From Candidatus Gastranaerophilales bacterium (GTDB taxonomy: Bacteria; Cyanobacteriota; Vampirovibrionia; Gastranaerophilales; Gastranaerophilaceae), in NCBI GenBank assembly GCA_928722015.1, contig CAKMWI010000004.1, forward strand, positions 186,001-250,000: a stretch of 64,000 nt of DNA. The letters run 5' to 3'. Below are positions 8,144 through 17,027 of the stretch, piece by piece. A program made the translations under genes and the position numbers. The notes under the pieces were generated by a model. That model saw nothing but the letters and a program-made list of their open reading frames with translations, was not told the origin of the DNA and did no database searches. Position 1 is the first letter of the stretch. Each line of letters starts with the position of its first letter.

Positions 8144-9016
8144 TTACTCAAAAAAATCATAAAAATGGAAAAATTGGAGAGGGTATTTCTGTACTAATTT
8201 TTCTAGAAAATTCAAATATTCTTTTTGCATGGAGTCAAGGATTTCTTGTTTTGAGCCTTGGCTTTGAAATTTTTTTAAATAGACTCTGTATTTTTCTTCT
8301 TCTTTCAATACACAAATGAAATATATCGGACTTTCCATAAGATATGCAAATTTGAAAGTTCCTGAAGGAATTTGAATTTTTTGTCCTAAAAATGAGACTG
8401 TATTATTGGTACTGTTTTTTGAAATTCTATCTCCTGCCATTACAACAACCTCTCCTTTTGAAATTTTTTCTTTAATTTCTATAGATGTATTGACAGTTAT
8501 ATTTTCTACAGGATAAATTTCAACCGGACTTTTGATTTCAATTTGTTTTATGAAATTATTAAATATTTTGCATTGTTCTGCAGATAAGAATATATTTAAA
8601 TCTTTGCATATATTAGTAAGTAAAAAAGCTCGCATCATTTCTATATTTCCAAGATGTGAACCAATAATGAATACACCTTTTTGTAAATCTTTTATGAAAA
8701 GATTTTTGTCATTTTCATTATCAAAGAATATATTCTGTGGATTAAATTTACCTGCAAAAACTTCCATTTTATCAAGGAGGGTTTCTGAAAATGCAAAAAA
8801 ATGTTTAAATTGGTTAAGAAGGTTTGGTTTTAGTCCAATAACTTTAAGATATTTTTTTGAATATTTCCGAGGTTCTTTTGCCCCTAAGAATGCAAAGAAT
8901 GTTATAAATAGTACCAAAAATTTTACAAATTTTTTGCCAAAAATTTTGTAAATGTTCCAGATTATTATAAGGCGAGTTGCTCCAGCTGCCTGTTCTTTTA
9001 TTTGATACCATTGCAT
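8144..9016 (-). CDS. LpxL/HtrB-family acyltransferase
   Basis: The 290-residue protein carries the H-x4-E motif of lysophospholipid/lipid A acyltransferases in GSHLGNIEMM (about 120-129), an N-terminal hydrophobic segment (about 33-48) for inner-membrane attachment, and a second conserved block around VVMAGDRIS and FKFAYLMESPIYF. In aryl-polyene clusters a domain of this family is often fused to a glycosyltransferase and attaches the polyene acyl chain to a lipid scaffold; here it stands alone. Its ATG begins directly after the exporter stop codon (TAA-ATG), so it is translationally coupled to the exporter. Confidence 0.85.
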   Translation of the reverse strand: MQWYQIKEQAAGATRLIIIWNIYKIFGKKFVKFLVLFITFFAFLGAKEPRKYSKKYLKVIGLKPNLLNQFKHFFAFSETLLDKMEVFAGKFNPQNIFFDNENDKNLFIKDLQKGVFIIGSHLGNIEMMRAFLLTNICKDLNIFLSAEQCKIFNNFIKQIEIKSPVEIYPVENITVNTSIEIKEKISKGEVVVMAGDRISKNSTNNTVSFLGQKIQIPSGTFKFAYLMESPIYFICVLKEEEKYRVYLKKFQSQGSKQEILDSMQKEYLNFLEKLVQKYPLQFFHFYDFFE

Positions 9017-11131
9017 TTAGCTGTTCTCCTTATATTCAAATAGCAAGCTTGATAAATATGAAACGCTCAGACCTGCTGATAATATAAATCCTAAAGAACT
9101 TATGAGTTTGAAGCTTGTGAATGCTAATAGAAGGAATGAAAAAATGCTTGTTAAACAAGATAATAAAACAGCATCAGAAGAGGATTTAATTCCACTTGCT
9201 CTAAATACTGAATAATCAAGCCCAAATCCTACTATTAGGAAGATTGCAAGTATATGAAAAAGATTAATTTCTTGACCTGTTAGAGATACCAGGCTTATTG
9301 AAAATATGGCAGAGATAACAGACGGTATAGTAATTTTTAGCGCTGTTTTAGGTTTATATATACATGAGAGAATTATAAATAAAATTGTAAAAATAGGTAA
9401 TAATATTCTAATACAGTTAATTCTGCAATGTTTAATTTTATTAGTAATGCTTTTAGTTACATCAATATATTGCCCCCCGTTTTTTGTTATAATTTGGGGA
9501 TTTTTTATATCGTAAAGAATCATTAATGACGTATTTTTATTCGGCAAAAATTCTGACAAGTCTGGTAATTCTTTATATTCTAAGTATTTATTTGGCTGAT
9601 TTGTGTTTAGAAGTTGTTGTTTTTCTTTTGTTGATAAGAATTGTGCATAACTGTATAATTTATTTTTATATAAATCTTTTCTGAGGTTAAAATTCTTTTT
9701 TTGTTGTTTTATAGAAGGTATAAATTTACTGATTGCTTGATATTCTTGTTTTGGTTGTTCTTGTAATAGTGCTCTGGTAATAACTTCTTCTTTTTCTAAA
9801 ATATCTTGCATATTTTTGCCATTGATAATTGCAAATGTGATTTTTTTGTTGCCACCTGTAATGGTAGAAAATAGTTTTTCTGCATTCATAAGTTTTTTTG
9901 ATGGTACATATAAATTTCTTATATCATCGTTGAATTTTAAACAAAAAATACCGCTGATAGATATTAAAATAATAATCCCTGTTATAATTCTTTTTACTGT
10001 AGGACTGAGTTTAAAGTTTATTTCTTCCGGGGTAATTTTAAATTTTAATAAAGGATAAAATAGAACTACCATTGAATAAACCATAAATAGTCCTGTCATG
10101 GTAAAGACAGCAATTTGTTTTAGTAATTCGACTCCTGAAAAAAGCAGAATGGCAAATGCACTTACTGTTGTTAACATGCTGACAGTAAGACTTTTAAAAA
10201 TTTTATTTAAATCTCTTTCTATAAAATAGTGTAAGGAGTAATCTATACAAATACCAATAAGTGTTGTTGAAAATACAAAGGTCAAAACATGAATTGATGG
10301 GAATATTATTGCGCAAATTAAGTAACCGGCTAATATTCCACAACCCAGACTTATTGATATAGGTATTAAAATTTTCAGGTTATGAAAATAGAAATAGCAT
10401 ATTGCCAGTATAAAGATTGATGATAGTAAACATATTATATTTATTTCTAACATTGAACGTGAGCTTGCATAATATGAATGAATCGGTGTTCCTGTCAGAT
10501 AAATCTGGACATCTTTATTTGAAATTTTTGATTGTAAATTTGTTAAATCTTTAATTTTATTGTTAACAACATCCGGAGAGAGGGCTATTTTATCATTGAC
10601 TTCCAGAGACAAAATTCTATAATATTTGCCATTATGTTCAATGCTGTCGGTGGTATCATTGCCTAGAGATTGTAAATAGTCTTGGAATAACATAAATGGA
10701 TCCTGATTTAAAGGTAAGACCATAATTCCGAAAGGATCCAGTAATCTGTTATAGGCTTCTGATATTACTTCATCATATTGTTTATTTTCAAGTTTTTTTG
10801 TTGTTGTTACTGATAAAAGATTGTTATTATATTTTTGTAATGTTGATAGAATTTTTACGAAATTAAAATCTTTAACTTGGAAAGATGTTTTATCTATTTT
10901 TTTTAAAAATTTGTCTGCAGCTTGAGAGGTTTTTTGGCCGGATGTTGATTCTATCAACACATTTATTTGTGAAGAATATCTCCCGCTGAGTGTTATAATG
11001 AGTTCATCTGAATAATTGTTTGAATATACTGCACGCAAAAGATTGGTCTCAGTTTTTACAGGATGGATAAGAACCCAGATTCCAACTATAATAAAAAATA
11101 AAATATATAAAATTCTTAAAATTTTTTTCAT
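9017..11131 (-). CDS. MMPL/RND-type lipid exporter
   Basis: The 704-residue membrane protein has the duplicated RND plan: one N-terminal TM (about 7-24), a periplasmic loop of about 200 residues, five TMs (about 228-365), TM7 (about 382-400), a second periplasmic loop and five more TMs (about 575-700). A GFGLDYSVF segment in the second half and a GICIDYSLHYF segment in the first carry the membrane-embedded Asp-Tyr pairs of MMPL proton relays. In aryl-polyene and related clusters this protein moves the lipid product towards the outer membrane with the LolA-like carrier. It lies 1 bp downstream of the LolA-like gene. Confidence 0.9.
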   Translation of the reverse strand: MKKILRILYILFFIIVGIWVLIHPVKTETNLLRAVYSNNYSDELIITLSGRYSSQINVLIESTSGQKTSQAADKFLKKIDKTSFQVKDFNFVKILSTLQKYNNNLLSVTTTKKLENKQYDEVISEAYNRLLDPFGIMVLPLNQDPFMLFQDYLQSLGNDTTDSIEHNGKYYRILSLEVNDKIALSPDVVNNKIKDLTNLQSKISNKDVQIYLTGTPIHSYYASSRSMLEINIICLLSSIFILAICYFYFHNLKILIPISISLGCGILAGYLICAIIFPSIHVLTFVFSTTLIGICIDYSLHYFIERDLNKIFKSLTVSMLTTVSAFAILLFSGVELLKQIAVFTMTGLFMVYSMVVLFYPLLKFKITPEEINFKLSPTVKRIITGIIILISISGIFCLKFNDDIRNLYVPSKKLMNAEKLFSTITGGNKKITFAIINGKNMQDILEKEEVITRALLQEQPKQEYQAISKFIPSIKQQKKNFNLRKDLYKNKLYSYAQFLSTKEKQQLLNTNQPNKYLEYKELPDLSEFLPNKNTSLMILYDIKNPQIITKNGGQYIDVTKSITNKIKHCRINCIRILLPIFTILFIILSCIYKPKTALKITIPSVISAIFSISLVSLTGQEINLFHILAIFLIVGFGLDYSVFRASGIKSSSDAVLLSCLTSIFSFLLLAFTSFKLISSLGFILSAGLSVSYLSSLLFEYKENS

Positions 11132-11132
11132 A

Positions 11133-11651
11133 CTATTTGCATTCTGTAAAATTTATTTTAGTATTCCCGCTTTTTAATGTATTTATTTCTAGTGTTTCTA
11201 TATAATTATTTCCTTGTATAATAATAGAACTAATAACATTGTGGATTTTTGATTCTTTTTTTGTTTGTAATGCTGTTTGCCAGCTGGTAGGAGTTTTTAT
11301 ATAATATACATTAAAGTTTTTGTTTATATAGGAATAGTCTTTTTTGGAAATTGCAGTGATAATATCACTTACCCGTTTACTTTGTTCTGTTGTATAAGCT
11401 GTTGTTGTTTTTACAGGGTAAAGGGTATCAAAGATAACACCTTTATTTATATCAAAATGAAAATTCCCTCCTGACTTGATAAACGCTTTTGAATTTGGAA
11501 TACTTTTTGTTTGTGTAAATTTGCATGACACATTTGTGTACTGCGGCATAGAAACTTTGGATATATCTGTAGGATGTTGATATATTGCATCTTTGGCGAA
11601 TGTATAACTTCCAGCTAATATAAATAATAAAATAATAATAAATCTGTTCAT
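11133..11651 (-). CDS. LolA-like periplasmic outer-membrane carrier
   Basis: The 172-residue protein starts with a signal peptide (MNRFIIILLFILAGSYTFA, cleavage probably before KDAIY). It contains the LolA-like strand FKSGG-x-F-x-F-x-x-x-x-GVIFDTLYP around residues 58-80 (ikSGGNFHFDINKGVIFDT), matching the F-x-G-x-F-x-x-x-x-P/G pattern of lipoprotein or lipid carriers. It is followed by the exporter gene at 1 bp and preceded by a thioesterase gene at 2 bp. It would carry the acylated product across the periplasm. No lipobox Cys is seen. Confidence 0.82.
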   Translation of the reverse strand: MNRFIIILLFILAGSYTFAKDAIYQHPTDISKVSMPQYTNVSCKFTQTKSIPNSKAFIKSGGNFHFDINKGVIFDTLYPVKTTTAYTTEQSKRVSDIITAISKKDYSYINKNFNVYYIKTPTSWQTALQTKKESKIHNVISSIIIQGNNYIETLEINTLKSGNTKINFTECK

Positions 11652-11653
11652 AT

Positions 11654-12067
11654 TTACAGATTACAACAAGCAAGTTTATCTTTCAAACCTTCCGGAGCAG
11701 AATATAAACTTTCTTTAGTTATAGCATTAACACAAATTTGCATTGTTTTTGCTTTAAAAATTTTTTCCTCTGTTTCTGCGTCAAAAATTGTATATTTAAT
11801 AATCATACAAGGTTCAATTTCTTCTAATGATGATACAATTTTTAATTTTTGTTGAAATTCACAAGGTTTTATATACTTCATTTCCATTGTTGCAACCGGG
11901 TACATAATATTATCTTTTTTCATCGATTCGTAATCATAGCCTAGTTTGGCTAATAAATCACATCTGGCTGTCTCAAGATATTTTATGTAGTTCCCATGCC
12001 AGACTACATTCATAGGATCCAGGTCATAAAATTGTACTGTTATATAAGTTTCTGCCTCAAATTTCAT
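11654..12067 (-). CDS. YbgC/4HBT-family acyl thioesterase
   Basis: The 137-residue hotdog protein has the YbgC signature DLDPMNVVWHGNYIKYLE (about 15-32), with the catalytic Asp in D-x-D and the conserved H-x-x-Y. It ends with strands containing KAKTMQICVN. Such enzymes hydrolyse acyl-CoA or acyl-ACP thioesters. In an aryl-polyene type pathway it would edit or release stalled acyl chains from the carrier proteins. It follows the AMP-ligase/dehydratase fusion gene by 20 bp and nearly abuts the LolA-like gene. Confidence 0.87.
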   Translation of the reverse strand: MKFEAETYITVQFYDLDPMNVVWHGNYIKYLETARCDLLAKLGYDYESMKKDNIMYPVATMEMKYIKPCEFQQKLKIVSSLEEIEPCMIIKYTIFDAETEEKIFKAKTMQICVNAITKESLYSAPEGLKDKLACCNL

Positions 12068-12087
12068 TTTTTACCTCAAAATTTAAA

Positions 12088-13632
12088 CTACTTTATAAAT
12101 ATACCTGAAGAATATGTCTTTGCATCAGACATGTAGGCAAATTCTACTGTCTGTTCTTTATTTTTTAGTTTTAATGTTATGGTAGTGTCAGGTTTTATTG
12201 CATTTGAAAATTTTACACGTTTTACTTCTGTTGGAGGTATGTCGATATTAAAAATTTCATCTGCAAAAAATTTTGCATAGTACAGTTGAACAACTCCAGG
12301 TAATATTGACATTACTTCAAAATGTCCATTAAAAAAGTTACAATTTTTTTTGAAAATAAGAGTTATTTCTGCTTCATTTTGTCCGATATTTCTGGCTTTT
12401 ATAAAAGGTAGGGATGCTTTCATGCCAAAAAGTTTTAACAACTTGGAACGATTAATTTTTCCGGTTGCGGTTTTGGGCAGTTCATCTACAATTCTCCATT
12501 TTTTTGGAATCACTTCACTGTATTTCATAAGGAAAACTTTCAAGTCAATTTTTTCAAGAGTTATATCATCAGTTGCTGCAATACATGCAAGCTGGTCATT
12601 ATACATAAAACAGTAGCAGTCTTTTATTTTCTCATGTTTTTTTAGATTATTTTCAATCTCATCAAGGGATATTCGTTTTTCAAATACTTTTACTATTCTA
12701 TCAGAACGTTTTTTAAATATAAATTCTTTTTCATTTACAAATTCTATAATATCAGACAATAATGCATATTCTTGAGGAAAGTAGTCTGATTTTATGATTG
12801 CTTGACTTTGTGAATCTGTAGTAATTTCTACATCTTTAAACGGTGTAAATTTTGTATAACCTCTTTTATATGCAATATTACCTGTTTCTGTGCTTCCGTA
12901 TATATCAATAATGTCTGTGTATTGCCTGAAATAATCAATGATTTCAGGTTTTAATTTTGCACCTGCAAGAAAAATTTTTTCTGGTGTTTTATAAAATTTA
13001 TAATCATATTTTTTTAATTTTTCCATAAATGATGGAGTAGAAATTAGTATATAGTTCTTTTTAAAATCTAGTTGTCCGGGAAAATCTATTCTTTTTTTAT
13101 TAATTTTGCATCCATACTTAAATGGAAGTATAAAATTGAATACAATCCCAAAACTGTGTGCCAGAGATGTTGTTGCAACAAAAATCCTGTCAGGTTTTAA
13201 ATTAAACTCTTCAATTGTAGTTTGGGATTCTACTTCAAGATTGTATAAATTTTTTTGAATATTTTGAGGTTCTCCTGTTGAACCAGATGTAAAAAAATTA
13301 ATTAACACATCCTTTGCCTGTATATCAGGAGGAATTAGTGTTCCTTCCGCGGGTTGAGCTTTAGAAGGAATTATGTATTTAACCTTGAGTTGTTTCAGTC
13401 GTTCTTTATCTGAAATTAAATAAATATTTTTTTTTGTAAATGCGGAAGCAAAAAAATTTACTACAAAATTAAAATAATCATCTCCGAAAAGGATAACATT
13501 TTCTATTTCAGATTTTTCAAATTTTTTGCATTGGTAATATATATACTGTTTTAATTCTTTTAATGTAACATCAGGATTTATAAAAACAAGCTCATTATCA
13601 TATTTATCAGTTCGAAATTTTTCTAATATCAT
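12088..13632 (-). CDS. AMP-dependent ligase fused to a hotdog dehydratase
   Basis: The first about 420 of 514 residues form an adenylating ligase: TSGSTGEPQ (about 114-122), the STETG of IYGSTETG (about 244-251), FKKRSDRIVK (about 303-312) and TATGKINR (about 387-394) with the catalytic Lys. The last about 95 residues form a FabA/ApeI-like domain with FNGHFEVMSILPGVVQL (about 424-440), including the catalytic His. The ligase would activate the aryl starter acid and load it on a carrier protein, and the dehydratase would help remove water during chain growth. In described aryl-polyene clusters these two activities are often separate adjacent genes. The gene overlaps the preceding membrane-protein gene by 26 bp. 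Confidence 0.85.
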   Translation of the reverse strand: MILEKFRTDKYDNELVFINPDVTLKELKQYIYYQCKKFEKSEIENVILFGDDYFNFVVNFFASAFTKKNIYLISDKERLKQLKVKYIIPSKAQPAEGTLIPPDIQAKDVLINFFTSGSTGEPQNIQKNLYNLEVESQTTIEEFNLKPDRIFVATTSLAHSFGIVFNFILPFKYGCKINKKRIDFPGQLDFKKNYILISTPSFMEKLKKYDYKFYKTPEKIFLAGAKLKPEIIDYFRQYTDIIDIYGSTETGNIAYKRGYTKFTPFKDVEITTDSQSQAIIKSDYFPQEYALLSDIIEFVNEKEFIFKKRSDRIVKVFEKRISLDEIENNLKKHEKIKDCYCFMYNDQLACIAATDDITLEKIDLKVFLMKYSEVIPKKWRIVDELPKTATGKINRSKLLKLFGMKASLPFIKARNIGQNEAEITLIFKKNCNFFNGHFEVMSILPGVVQLYYAKFFADEIFNIDIPPTEVKRVKFSNAIKPDTTITLKLKNKEQTVEFAYMSDAKTYSSGIFIK

Positions 13633-14035
13633 TTTTTCTATACTTCTTTCTCAAAATTATTCTTATAATATATTCAACCACAAAAACTATTCCAATTGCA
13701 AAATATGAAATACATCCGTTATATAATGCCCATAATTTTTCCGGTAAAAATACTGTTATTATTGAAATAACCAAATTTATAAATGTGATGATGCCCCAAA
13801 TATATGTCAAGTTTCTTGTATATATTTTTGTAAAATCGTCTAAAGTACCACCTTCAAGTTTTTTTGCAAACTTTTGTATAACTGTTTCTTCTGAAAATGA
13901 AGATATAAAAAATACTAAAAATGTTGTTAAATTTGCAGCTACCGGATAAAATTTTATAAAATAAATTTTTGTATAGTGAAATAGCAAAATTACAATCAGT
14001 GTAATAACTACCGGAATGATGTATCTTAATTTCAT
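13607..14035 (-). CDS. Four-TM membrane protein of the polyene cluster (COG4648-like)
   Basis: The 142-residue protein has four hydrophobic segments (about 4-22, 31-46, 72-94, 104-128), a short polar loop with the FAKKLEGG-x-L-DD region, and a basic C-terminus. Similar small membrane proteins sit between the carrier proteins and the AMP-ligase in aryl-polyene clusters and have no established reaction. The start overlaps the ACP stop by 4 bp and the end overlaps the ligase start by 26 bp, so it is tightly coupled. Family identity is judged from position and topology more than from motifs. Confidence 0.65.
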   Translation of the reverse strand: MKLRYIIPVVITLIVILLFHYTKIYFIKFYPVAANLTTFLVFFISSFSEETVIQKFAKKLEGGTLDDFTKIYTRNLTYIWGIITFINLVISIITVFLPEKLWALYNGCISYFAIGIVFVVEYIIRIILRKKYRKNDIRKISN

Positions 14036-14286
14036 TTAACAAGTTCTTCGATAGTCTTAGCTACATCTTCGACTGTTTTAATTTTTTTAAAATTTTCTGG
14101 AGGAATCTTTCTGTCTGTAAAATATTGTAGTTTTACGGCTAAGTCGACAGCATCAATACTATCAAGTTCTAAATCATCAAATAGATTTGCACTTGGTGTA
14201 ATAATCGACTTGTCTATCTCAAAATCTTCGACAAGTATTTCAGTTAATTTATCCATAATTTCATCGTAGGTAAAACTTTTATTCAC
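14032..14286 (-). CDS. Acyl carrier protein 2
   Basis: I place the start at the GTG at 14286, eight bases after AGGAG, instead of an upstream ATG inside the previous carrier gene. The resulting 84-residue protein has the phosphopantetheine site in LELDSIDAVDL with Ser about 43, the standard D-S-[LI] of ACPs, and the acidic four-helix pattern of the family. It overlaps the first ACP gene by 8 bp and the membrane-protein gene by 4 bp. Two tandem ACPs are characteristic of aryl-polyene type clusters. Confidence 0.9.
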   Translation of the reverse strand: MNKSFTYDEIMDKLTEILVEDFEIDKSIITPSANLFDDLELDSIDAVDLAVKLQYFTDRKIPPENFKKIKTVEDVAKTIEELVK

Positions 14287-14536
14287 GGTTATTACTCCTA
14301 ATAAAGTCGGCAATTGTTTTTACAGAATAGAAGTACTCTGAATTTTCATCTTTATCAGAGGATAATTTAATGTTGTAGTTCTTTTTTAAAGCCATGCCAA
14401 GTTCTAATGCATCAATTGAATCTAATCCAAGGCCATCGCCAAAAAGAGGATCTTCATCGTTTATGTCTGCAGGTGTAATATCTTCTAATTCCAGTGATTT
14501 AATTATTAGTTCTTTAATATCTTTTTCCAGTGTCAT
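14279..14536 (-). CDS. Acyl carrier protein 1
   Basis: The 85-residue acidic protein carries GLGLDSIDALEL with the phosphopantetheinylated Ser at about residue 40. It differs from its downstream partner (GLGLDSIDAL against DLELDSIDAV), suggesting distinct docking partners, for instance starter loading versus elongation. It is separated from the PlsC-type acyltransferase gene upstream by 46 bp. Confidence 0.92.
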   Translation of the reverse strand: MTLEKDIKELIIKSLELEDITPADINDEDPLFGDGLGLDSIDALELGMALKKNYNIKLSSDKDENSEYFYSVKTIADFIRSNNRE

Positions 14537-14582
14537 ATTTTTAATTCCTATACTAATTTTATAACTTAATTACTTTTCAAAG

Positions 14583-15314
14583 TCAATTTATATATTTTTT
14601 GATTTTTTCGCAAATGTGATTACGAGCTTTTATTTCGTTGTTTGGTTCTTCAAGATAGTCTTTCGGATTGATTTCAGGCATTATTTTAAGGTGGTAGTTT
14701 ACTGTTTTTTCGCCAGCATCAAGAGGTGAGTGATGTTTAATCAAGAAAGGATAATCCGTTTTTATGTTAATTGGTGTAATATTTATACCTGAAAGTATAG
14801 ATAATTGAGCTGCTCCTTTATGTATTTTTATTGGTTCATTTGGTAATGTTCTTGTTCCTGTAGGAAATATTACAATATTATAACCTTCAGAAAGAGCTTC
14901 CATTGCATTTTTTTGAAAAATTTCGGGGTCTATATTATTAATGATATATAATGATTTAACAATATTGTGCATCACAGGATTTTTTAATAATTCTTGTTTT
15001 GCAAGGCAAAGAGATTTTGGCATTTGTCCAATGAGAATTACAATATCAATTAAACTTGGATGTGAAGCAACAACTATTTTGCCACGGATTTCAGATAACT
15101 TTCCGTTTAAGTGAATGTTTATTACTTTAGTAATTTTCATTAATCGGATAAAGAAATTCCATGACAAATGTATAATTTCTGAGAATATTTTTCGCCTATT
15201 TTTTCTTTTTATAAAGATAGATAGCACCGGAAATATAATACAACCGATTATTAAAGCTCCTATTCCAAAGATGCATATTTCAACTAATACAAGAAAAGAC
15301 CTGAAAATCTTCAT
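14583..15314 (-). CDS. PlsC-type 1-acylglycerol-3-phosphate acyltransferase-like protein
   Basis: The 243-residue protein has an N-terminal TM (about 6-34), the H-x4-D catalytic motif in ASHPSLIDIVIL (about 82-93), the FPTGTRT glycerol-phosphate binding motif (about 151-157) and a further P-I-N-I strand. It would transfer an acyl group from ACP or CoA to a hydroxylated lipid acceptor at the inner membrane. It is translationally coupled by a 4-bp overlap to the KS-like gene upstream. Acyltransferases of this family are regular members of aryl-polyene clusters. Confidence 0.88.
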   Translation of the reverse strand: MKIFRSFLVLVEICIFGIGALIIGCIIFPVLSIFIKRKNRRKIFSEIIHLSWNFFIRLMKITKVINIHLNGKLSEIRGKIVVASHPSLIDIVILIGQMPKSLCLAKQELLKNPVMHNIVKSLYIINNIDPEIFQKNAMEALSEGYNIVIFPTGTRTLPNEPIKIHKGAAQLSILSGINITPINIKTDYPFLIKHHSPLDAGEKTVNYHLKIMPEINPKDYLEEPNNEIKARNHICEKIKKYIN

Positions 15315-15901
15315 TTTTCAACCCTTTGAACTTTATATGATTCGCTTATAAATATATCATTTTCACCTTTTAAAAATTTTATGAAATTATCAAAATCATC
15401 AGTGAGCGGATGGTTATTTTGATTTTCTGATAATACATAATGTCCGTTTTTATTTTCTTGAACAGATACAGAAACACTTTTTAATCCTTCAAAACTTTCG
15501 GTATAGCAAAAAATAGCATCTTTTGATAAAATACTTTCCAAAAATCCTGTTGCTATAGTTCTTTTGCCCGCAGAAATTGAATTGTACCCCTTTTTATTCT
15601 TTTCAAGAAGAGAAAATAGTCCAATGGATGCATTATGAACAGATGAACTAAATCCTGTCGGAGATACTTCTCCGTCATCGTTTCTTTGTTTAATTAGTTT
15701 GTTAACTCTTTCTACATCTCCATATTCAGATGCAAAAATCAATCTGTGGGGAGTCCCATCATACACTTTGTAAAGTGTATATAGAGCACATCGACCAAAT
15801 TTGTTTAGTTTTCTTCTTGTCATCATTGGGATAAAAGAAACATCACATTCTTCATCCTTAACGTAAGAATATTTTTTTATATCAAAAATAATTTCATTCA
15901 T
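15311..15901 (-). CDS. Beta-ketoacyl synthase-like chain-length factor, truncated type
   Basis: The 196-residue protein contains only the N-terminal portion of a thiolase fold: SFIPMMTRRKLNKFGRCALY (about 24-43), SEYGDVERV (about 58-66), SPTGFSSSVHNASIG (about 80-94). The region that carries Cys in a true synthase is absent or replaced, so it is probably a non-condensing partner of the ketosynthase, as seen for the chain-length-factor-like protein of aryl-polyene clusters. It is the first gene of the left operon. Its ATG has no Shine-Dalgarno sequence and lies 9 bases after a good -10 box, so the mRNA may be leaderless. Confidence 0.8.
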   Translation of the reverse strand: MNEIIFDIKKYSYVKDEECDVSFIPMMTRRKLNKFGRCALYTLYKVYDGTPHRLIFASEYGDVERVNKLIKQRNDDGEVSPTGFSSSVHNASIGLFSLLEKNKKGYNSISAGKRTIATGFLESILSKDAIFCYTESFEGLKSVSVSVQENKNGHYVLSENQNNHPLTDDFDNFIKFLKGENDIFISESYKVQRVEK

Positions 15902-15949
15902 GATATTATAAGTATAATATTGATAGAAAAATTCTGCAAGAAGAGGAAT
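15902..15949. promoter_or_regulatory. Divergent promoter between the two polyene operons
   Basis: For the minus strand there is TTGCAG (plus-strand positions 15934-15939), a 17-bp spacer and TATACT (15911-15916), only 9 bases before the ATG at 15901. For the plus strand TATAAT is at 15913-15918, overlapping the minus-strand -10 box, with only a weak -35 in the opposing coding sequence. AAGAGG precedes the plus-strand ATG at 15950. The overlap of the two -10 boxes suggests the operons compete for polymerase. Confidence 0.6.
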
Positions 15950-17026
15950 ATGATTAATATTACTAACGCAGCTGCTATATGTAATTTAGGTGAAAATTTA
16001 GACGAGATTTTTACTAATATAATTGAGGGTAAAATTGTTGACTTTAAGGTGTCAGCAACACTTCCTGTAATTGATTATGACTGTTATGATATTCGTTGTA
16101 ACAGAATGCTTCTTCATTGTATAAACCAAATCAAGCAAGATATAAATGAATTAATTAAAACTTATGGTAAAAAAAGAATTGGTATTGCTATATCGACAAC
16201 CAATACCGGAATTGATAATTATGAAAACACAGGTAATGCAGAGTTTTTGAAGATGAGTAATCCTGCTGAATTTGTAAAAAAATATTTGGGTTTATCAGGA
16301 CCGTATTGCGGGGTATCCAGTGCCTGTTCTTCAGGTATTAAAGTGTTTTCCACTGCAAAAAAATGGCTTGATAGCGGATTATGTGATGCTGTTATTGTTG
16401 GTGGTGCTGATGAAATTTCAAAGTTTCCTCTTGCAGGTTTTAGAGCTTTAGAAGTTTTATCTGACAAACGTTCAAATCCTTTTAGCAAACATCCAACAGG
16501 TATAAATATTTCAGAAGCTGCTGCATTATTTATACTTAAAAAAAATGAAACAGGGATAAAAGTTATGGGAATAGGAGAAACTTCTGATGCTTATCATGCT
16601 TCAACTCCGAATCCTGATGGTGAAGAAGCTGCAAATGCAATGTTGCAGGCATTGCATGATGCAGGGATGAAACCTGAAGAGGTTGATTATATTAATCTTC
16701 ACGGAACTGGTACTGTTGCTAATGATACCATGGAGGCAAATGCGATATATAAAGTCTTTGGAGACAGAACTCCTGTTAGTGCAACAAAACCGCTTACTGG
16801 GCATTGTTTGGGAGCTTCTGCAAGTATTGAAACAGCTATATGTTATGCTTTATTGCGAAATAATAGCGGTTTTCTACCTCCACACATTTATGATGGAGAG
16901 TACAATCCCAACATAACAAAAATTAATCTTGTAAGTAAAGGTACCCGAGTTAATACAGTTAATAATGTAATGTGCAATGCTTTTGGTTTTGGTGGGACGA
17001 ATGCAGTTATAATTTTAGGAAAATAG
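15950..17026 (+). CDS. Beta-ketoacyl-ACP synthase of the polyene system, KS-A
   Basis: A TTG at 15920 is in frame, but the ATG at 15950 follows AAGAGG at 5 bases and gives the normal KS N-terminus; the product is 358 residues. The catalytic triad is complete: Cys about 126 in SSACSSG, His about 251 in LHGTGT and His about 285 in TGHCLGA. It would extend acyl-ACP with malonyl-ACP by decarboxylative Claisen condensation. The length is about 50 residues below FabF, as for the first KS of aryl-polyene clusters. The gene is followed by the dehydratase at 1 bp. Confidence 0.93.
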   Translation: MINITNAAAICNLGENLDEIFTNIIEGKIVDFKVSATLPVIDYDCYDIRCNRMLLHCINQIKQDINELIKTYGKKRIGIAISTTNTGIDNYENTGNAEFLKMSNPAEFVKKYLGLSGPYCGVSSACSSGIKVFSTAKKWLDSGLCDAVIVGGADEISKFPLAGFRALEVLSDKRSNPFSKHPTGINISEAAALFILKKNETGIKVMGIGETSDAYHASTPNPDGEEAANAMLQALHDAGMKPEEVDYINLHGTGTVANDTMEANAIYKVFGDRTPVSATKPLTGHCLGASASIETAICYALLRNNSGFLPPHIYDGEYNPNITKINLVSKGTRVNTVNNVMCNAFGFGGTNAVIILGK

Positions 17027-17027
17027 T

